This document shows positions 13,893 through 16,808 of a stretch of DNA of 16,808 nt, piece by piece. Where the stretch lies: assembly GCA_031259665.1 (NCBI GenBank), contig JAIRLD010000095.1, positions 1-16,808 of the forward strand, in the 5' to 3' direction. The notes beneath the pieces were generated by a model, which worked only from the letters and a program-made list of their open reading frames with translations, did no database searches and had not been told where the DNA came from. Numbering within the stretch: the first letter of the stretch is position 1; every line of letters starts with the position of its first letter. This DNA comes from Puniceicoccales bacterium. GTDB taxonomy: Bacteria > Verrucomicrobiota > Verrucomicrobiia > Opitutales > LL51. Position numbers and translations under genes: made by a program.

Positions 13893-14387
13893 TTGGGATG
13901 TTTTACCGTAGCCGCAAGTTATGGCACTGAATCCGGGCTTGAAGGTACATTTTACAGTAGACCGCCTCCGCTATCTGTACCGCGGCGAGCCCCAGGACAA
14001 AAATTCACTTTAGAAGAAGATGCACGACTGCGCGTTCTTGTGTTTCGATACGGAATGGCTAGTTGGAAGCAGATTGCTTTTTTTATGCCCAATCGAAGTG
14101 CGCGACAATGCCGAGAGCGATGGAAAAATTATCTAATCCCGGGTCTCAATTTTTCGCCATGGACCTGGAAAGATGATGCTCTTTTGCGAGAAAAATTTAA
14201 CGAATTAGGTCCTAAGTGGGCTCAAATTGTAAAATTTTTTCCGGGCAGAACGGATACGAACTGCAAAAACAGATGGCAACAACTCCAAACACGTGAACGG
14301 CGAAGATTACAATTAAATCCGCCAGCATTGCCTCCGCAAGACGATCTCACTTGGGATGATACTGAAGATTTTTACGATCAATATTGA
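13893..14387 (+). CDS. Myb-like R2R3 DNA-binding protein, copy 1
   Basis: Two tandem Myb/SANT repeats are clear. The first (about 38-82) reads KFTLEEDARLRVLVFRYG then WKQIAFFMPNRSARQCRERW; the second (about 88-129) reads SPWTWKDDALLREKFNELG then KWAQIVKFFPGRTDTNCKNRW. Both recognition helices are intact and closely follow eukaryotic R2 (GKQCRERW) and R3 (GRTDNAIKNHW). A basic stretch and an acidic tail (QDDLTWDDTEDFYDQY) follow. Upstream codons HKKVLSIGLGCFTVAASYG align with the signal-like leaders of the sister genes, but the codon matching their GTG start is ACG (13857-13859). Only TTG at 13893 is a usual start, so this copy may have lost part of its leader. Confidence 0.8.
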   Translation: MGCFTVAASYGTESGLEGTFYSRPPPLSVPRRAPGQKFTLEEDARLRVLVFRYGMASWKQIAFFMPNRSARQCRERWKNYLIPGLNFSPWTWKDDALLREKFNELGPKWAQIVKFFPGRTDTNCKNRWQQLQTRERRRLQLNPPALPPQDDLTWDDTEDFYDQY

Positions 14388-14421
14388 TGATTGATACACT
14401 TCAATCACTACAAATAATAGC

Positions 14422-14451
14422 AAAATGGCGATAAGTTTTTGTCGCCATTTT
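14422..14451 (+). terminator. hairpin after Myb copy 1
   Basis: AAAATGGCGA (14422-14431) pairs exactly with TCGCCATTTT (14442-14451). The same hairpin follows all three Myb genes, with the stem and loop unchanged. Confidence 0.7.
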
Positions 14452-14524
14452 GGCTCTCTTCCCATAGCTTTCTCCGCATCACTTCGCCAATCATAATCCC
14501 GGCCAAAAATTTCTAATTTCTTTC

Positions 14525-14553
14525 TTGACAGCTACTTCAAACTTTAAGATAAT
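14525..14553 (+). promoter_or_regulatory. sigma70 promoter of Myb copy 2
   Basis: TTGACA (14525-14530), a 17-nt spacer, then GATAAT (14548-14553). The GTG start at 14564 begins only 10 nt after the -10 box, so the transcript should be leaderless or nearly so. Confidence 0.75.
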
Positions 14554-14563
14554 ACTAATCACT

Positions 14564-15310
14564 GTGGACAATTTACATAGAAAAATACTATCGGTTGGTT
14601 TCGGCTGTTTCATTTCAGCCGCAAGTTATGGTACTATACCGCATTGGATATTTGGAGGTACATTTGGCGGTGGATCTTTTCCGCCACCTGCATCGTATTA
14701 TGGCGGACCTTTTCCGCCATCTGCACCGTATTATGGCGGATCTTTTCCGCCACCTGCATCGTATTATGGCGGACCTTTTCCGCCACCTGCACCGTATTAT
14801 GGTGGACCTCTTCGGCCATCTGTACCGCAGCGAACCTCAGAACAAAAATTCACTCCAAAAGAAGATGCACGACTGTGCGCTCTTGTGGATCAATATGGAA
14901 CAAAAAATTGGAAGTAGATTGCTTCTCACATGTTCAATCGAAAAGCGCGACAATGCCGAGAGCGATGGAAAAATTACCTAGCCCCGGATCTCAATTTTTC
15001 GCCATGGACCCGGGAAAATGATGCTCTTTTGCGAGAAAAATTCAACGAATTAGGTCCTAAGTGGGCTCAAATTGCAAGATTTTTTCCGAACAAAACGGAT
15101 CTGAACTGCAAAAACAGATGGCGACTATTCCAAAAACGTGAACGGCGAAGATTACAATTAAATCCGCCAGCATTGCCTCCACAAGACGATCTCATTTCGT
15201 CAGTATCGCATTCGTCAGCACCGCTTCCGCCAGTACCACAACTGCCAGCATTGCCTCCACAAGACGATCTCACTTGGGATGATACTGAAGATTTTTGCGA
15301 CCAACATTGA
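14564..15310 (+). pseudogene. Myb-like R2R3 protein, copy 2, interrupted by an amber codon
   Basis: The frame opens with VDNLHRKILSVGFGCFISAA, a likely signal peptide. A Gly/Pro/Tyr-rich segment with four 11-residue repeats (YYGGPFPPSAP type) follows, and then the first Myb repeat. In that repeat TAG (14915-14917) replaces the CAG found at the same place in both sister genes (NWK-stop versus NWKQIA), at codon 118. The same frame continues with HMFNRKARQCRERWKNYL, a complete second repeat (PWTRENDALLREKFNELG, KWAQIARFFPNKTDLNCKNRW) and a Pro-rich acidic tail with a duplicated LPALPPQDDL block. The rest of the frame is undamaged, so the nonsense change looks recent; suppression or a sequencing error remain possible. 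Confidence 0.8.
14696..14827 (+). repeat. in-gene tandem repeat, four 33-bp units
   Basis: Units start at 14696, 14729, 14762 and 14795 and encode YYGGPFPPSAP-like peptides. The first three units each contain the inverted pair TGGCGGA/TCCGCCA, so the DNA or RNA can form small hairpins. Copy 3 has only one partial unit and copy 1 none. Confidence 0.9.
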
Positions 15311-15341
15311 TGATTGATACACTTCGATCATACCAAATAGC

Positions 15342-15371
15342 AAAATGGCGATAAGTTTTTGTCGCCATTTT
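15342..15371 (+). terminator. hairpin after Myb copy 2
   Basis: AAAATGGCGA (15342-15351) pairs with TCGCCATTTT (15362-15371); the loop is identical to that after copy 1. Confidence 0.7.
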
Positions 15372-15444
15372 GGCTCTCTCTCCGTAGCTTCATTCGCGTC
15401 ACTTCGTCAATCATAATCCCGGCCAAAAATTTCTAATTTCTTTC

Positions 15445-15473
15445 TTGACAGCTACTTTAAATTTTAAGATAAC
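15445..15473 (+). promoter_or_regulatory. sigma70 promoter of Myb copy 3
   Basis: TTGACA (15445-15450), a 17-nt spacer, then GATAAC (15468-15473). The spacing to the GTG at 15484 is the same 10 nt as in copy 2. The TTG inside the -35 box is in frame with the gene but is unlikely to be its start. Confidence 0.7.
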
Positions 15474-15483
15474 ACTAATCACT

Positions 15484-16077
15484 GTGAACAATTTACATAG
15501 AAAAATACTATCGGTTGGTTTCGGCTGTTTCATTTCAGCCGCAAGTTATGGTACTATACCGCATTGGATATTTGGAAGTACATTTGGCGGTGGACCTTTT
15601 CCGCCATCTGCATCGCAGCGAGCCACAGGACAAAAATTCACTCCAAAAGAAGATGCACGACTGTGCGCTCTTGTGGATCAATATGGAACAAAAAATTGGA
15701 AGCAGATTGCTTCTCACATGTTCAATCGAAGTGCGCGACAATGCCGAGATCGATGGAAAATTTATCTAGCCCCGGGTCTCAATTTGTCGACCTGGACTGA
15801 CGTAGAAGATGCTCTTTTGCGAGAAAAATTCAACGAATTAGGTCCTAAGTGGGTTCAAATTGTAAAATTTTTTCCGGGCAGAACGGATACGAACTGCAAA
15901 AACAGATGGCAACAACTCCAAACACGTGAACAGCGAAGATTACAATTAAATCCACCAGCACCGCCTCCATCGGCACCGCTTCCGCAAGATGATTCCAATT
16001 TCCGGGATGACTCCTTCGGCCAATATGGTCCTGTCTTCTACGATCCAGATGATCCATTTGGAAATTCGTTTTTTTGA
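15484..16077 (+). CDS. Myb-like R2R3 DNA-binding protein with signal-like N-terminus, copy 3
   Basis: This is the only copy with leader, both repeats and tail all intact. From the GTG at 15484 it has 197 residues. Residues 1-23 (MNNLHRKILSVGFGCFISAA, then SYG) have a basic n-region, a hydrophobic core and an AXA-like site. Myb repeat 1 (about 51-95) has W72, W91 and the helix NRSARQCRDRW, with Phe at the first Trp position. Myb repeat 2 (about 102-147) has W104, W123, W142 and GRTDTNCKNRW. The rest is a Pro-rich linker and an acidic aromatic tail (QDDSNFRDDSFGQYGPVF, then YDPDDPFGNSFF) resembling eukaryotic activation domains. Paired Myb repeats of this type are eukaryotic; secretion into a host and action on host genes are inferences. 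No Shine-Dalgarno sequence is present. Confidence 0.85.
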   Translation: MNNLHRKILSVGFGCFISAASYGTIPHWIFGSTFGGGPFPPSASQRATGQKFTPKEDARLCALVDQYGTKNWKQIASHMFNRSARQCRDRWKIYLAPGLNLSTWTDVEDALLREKFNELGPKWVQIVKFFPGRTDTNCKNRWQQLQTREQRRLQLNPPAPPPSAPLPQDDSNFRDDSFGQYGPVFYDPDDPFGNSFF

Positions 16078-16107
16078 CTATAGCACACTCCAATCACCCT
16101 AACAGGC

Positions 16108-16137
16108 AAAATGGCGATAAGTTTTTGTCGCCATTTT
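16108..16137 (+). terminator. hairpin after Myb copy 3
   Basis: AAAATGGCGA (16108-16117) pairs with TCGCCATTTT (16128-16137), as after copies 1 and 2. Confidence 0.7.
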
Positions 16138-16164
16138 GACTCTTTTCCCATAGTTTTCTCCGCA

Positions 16165-16230
16165 TCACTTATTTTCCGGATTTCGTTCACGCTGCGTTTT
16201 TTCATCAATCGTATCCATATAGTATGGCAT
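16165..16230 (-). pseudogene. grpE 5' fragment (duplicate)
   Basis: A leftward frame MPYYMDTIDEKTQRERNPEN ends at TGA after 21 codons. It matches the first residues of GrpE (MLYHMDTIDEKTQRKRNPEN). The match stops near 16171, where it joins DNA that otherwise follows the Myb terminators. Confidence 0.85.
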
Positions 16231-16578
16231 ATGGATTAGGATAAAACAATTTTAAGTAAACTTTTCTCTAACAATACCTAAAGGGACAAAAAAATAGACC
16301 TGTTGCAAAAGCTCTCCCAAAATCACCTGTATAGTTTTTGGTGTCAAATTATCATTCGGACATCACCAAATCTTTCTGTAGGGCCTTTTACGGGGATCGG
16401 TTTTTGAGAAAACGATTAAATCAGGAGGCAAAATCCGAAAAATGAGTCGCTCAGGGCTTATGCAACAGCTCTAATAAGTAAGCGAAGGGGTTTACCTCGA
16501 CGGAAAAGAATTTATATTGAAATTTAAAATATTTTCAAATTATTTTTAATAATTTTCATTGAATAAATAAAAAAACAA
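16170..16578. repeat. direct repeat of the grpE 5' region, right copy, split by a MITE
   Basis: 16170-16296 and 16474-16578 together match 13613-13838 (for example GGATTAGGATAAAACAATTT, GTTTACCTCGA, TTGAATAAATAAAAAA). The 16297-16471 insert is missing from the left copy. After TTGAATAAATAAAAAA the sequence leaves the Myb cluster and enters different DNA. Confidence 0.8.
16297..16471. mobile_element. 175-bp MITE-like element with IS5-type ends
   Basis: The left end GACCTGTTGCAAAAGCTC and the right end, read inward as GAGCTGTTGCATAAGCCC, match at 15 of 18 bases. TA or ATA flanks both sides. The left end also matches the IS5-like remnant at 10451 (GACCTGTTACAAAAG), and both share an internal ATCAGGAGGCAAAA, so this is probably a non-coding derivative of the same IS. 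It has no open frame. The empty site is preserved in the left grpE repeat near 13738-13745. Confidence 0.75.
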
Positions 16579-16584
16579 ACGCGG

Positions 16585-16713
16585 ATGGCGAAATTAAGGG
16601 GGAAAAATAAAGGCAAAAGCCGAAATTTAGGAACGGAAATTGGAAAGCGTGAAGCCAAAAAGGGATTGAAACTTTCCGATGGCCGTTTTTATGGAAGAAC
16701 GTTTGCGGAGTAA
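16585..16713 (+). CDS. possible small basic protein (42 aa)
   Basis: MAKLRGKNKGKSRNLGTEIG, then KREAKKGLKLSDGRFYGRTF and AE form a short, strongly basic, soluble peptide ending in TAA. GCGG just before the ATG is a weak ribosome-binding site. I do not recognise the family; a ribosome- or nucleic-acid-associated peptide is plausible from charge alone. A leftward frame, open from the window edge to about 16636, overlaps it and is also basic, so the coding strand is uncertain. I see nothing definite in 16714-16808. Confidence 0.3.
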   Translation: MAKLRGKNKGKSRNLGTEIGKREAKKGLKLSDGRFYGRTFAE

Positions 16714-16808
16714 CTTTTTTTCTATCGGAGTATTAGGGCTCCTGTTTTTCTTAGGACGAGCAACGAGACGTAATCCTTGCTTTGGGAGCTGTTTTTTTAA
16801 GGGTTTTG

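Overview
This window comes from a bacterium with an AT-rich genome that shows several signs of living with a eukaryotic host. The core genes are ordinary: an LptF/LptG-type permease, infA-mnmE, a band-7/SPFH membrane protein, tRNA-Leu(UAG), a glyoxalase-II-like hydrolase and grpE-dnaJ. A decayed pseudopilin with a DGHxV-x-FDGSRP tail resembles the pseudopilins common in Verrucomicrobiota. I infer a verrucomicrobial (Opitutae/Puniceicoccales-like) symbiont, but no rRNA is present to confirm this. UGA ends several intact genes, so the standard stop codons apply.

Layout. 1-1275: 3' part of a SopB/IpgD-type phosphoinositide phosphatase, a classic host-targeted effector family. 1351-2857: a small unknown gene and the LptF/G permease, both leftward. 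2945-3200: a GC-rich, hairpin-dense stretch. 3307-4943: infA and mnmE. 4944-5603: a gene-poor stretch with three copies of a bipartite repeat; two more copies lie at 6881 and 11038. 5604-6503: HIR-like SPFH protein, leftward. 6766-6846: tRNA-Leu. 6999-7807: a pseudopilin pseudogene with three lesions. 7808-8530: mostly debris. 8531-9187: MBL-fold hydrolase. 9357-10139: a predicted secreted ankyrin protein. 10250-11008: a second copy of the ankyrin gene's upstream region and signal-peptide codons, cut by an internally deleted IS5-like element. 11225-11878: a TPR-like protein. 11886-13674: grpE-dnaJ, leftward. 13841-16137: three tandem genes for eukaryote-type R2R3 Myb proteins, the middle one broken by an amber codon. 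16170-16578: a second copy of the grpE 5' region, itself interrupted by a 175-bp MITE-like element. 16585-16713: a possible small basic protein.

The most unusual content is the Myb cluster. Each protein has two tandem Myb repeats of the animal/plant/protist kind, an N-terminal segment resembling a Sec signal peptide, and an acidic aromatic C-terminal tail. The cluster is bounded by direct repeats of the grpE 5' region, so it looks inserted next to grpE and then expanded by duplication. Together with the phosphatase and the ankyrin protein, this suggests a set of proteins acting on a eukaryotic host, possibly in its nucleus. The Myb repeats resemble those I recall from parabasalid flagellates such as Trichomonas, so a protist host or donor is worth testing.

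The second unusual item is a family of five dispersed intergenic elements, each made of a CTTGACA-like box, a spacer of exactly 17 nt that varies in sequence, and a conserved purine-rich block starting AAGGCTAGAGG.
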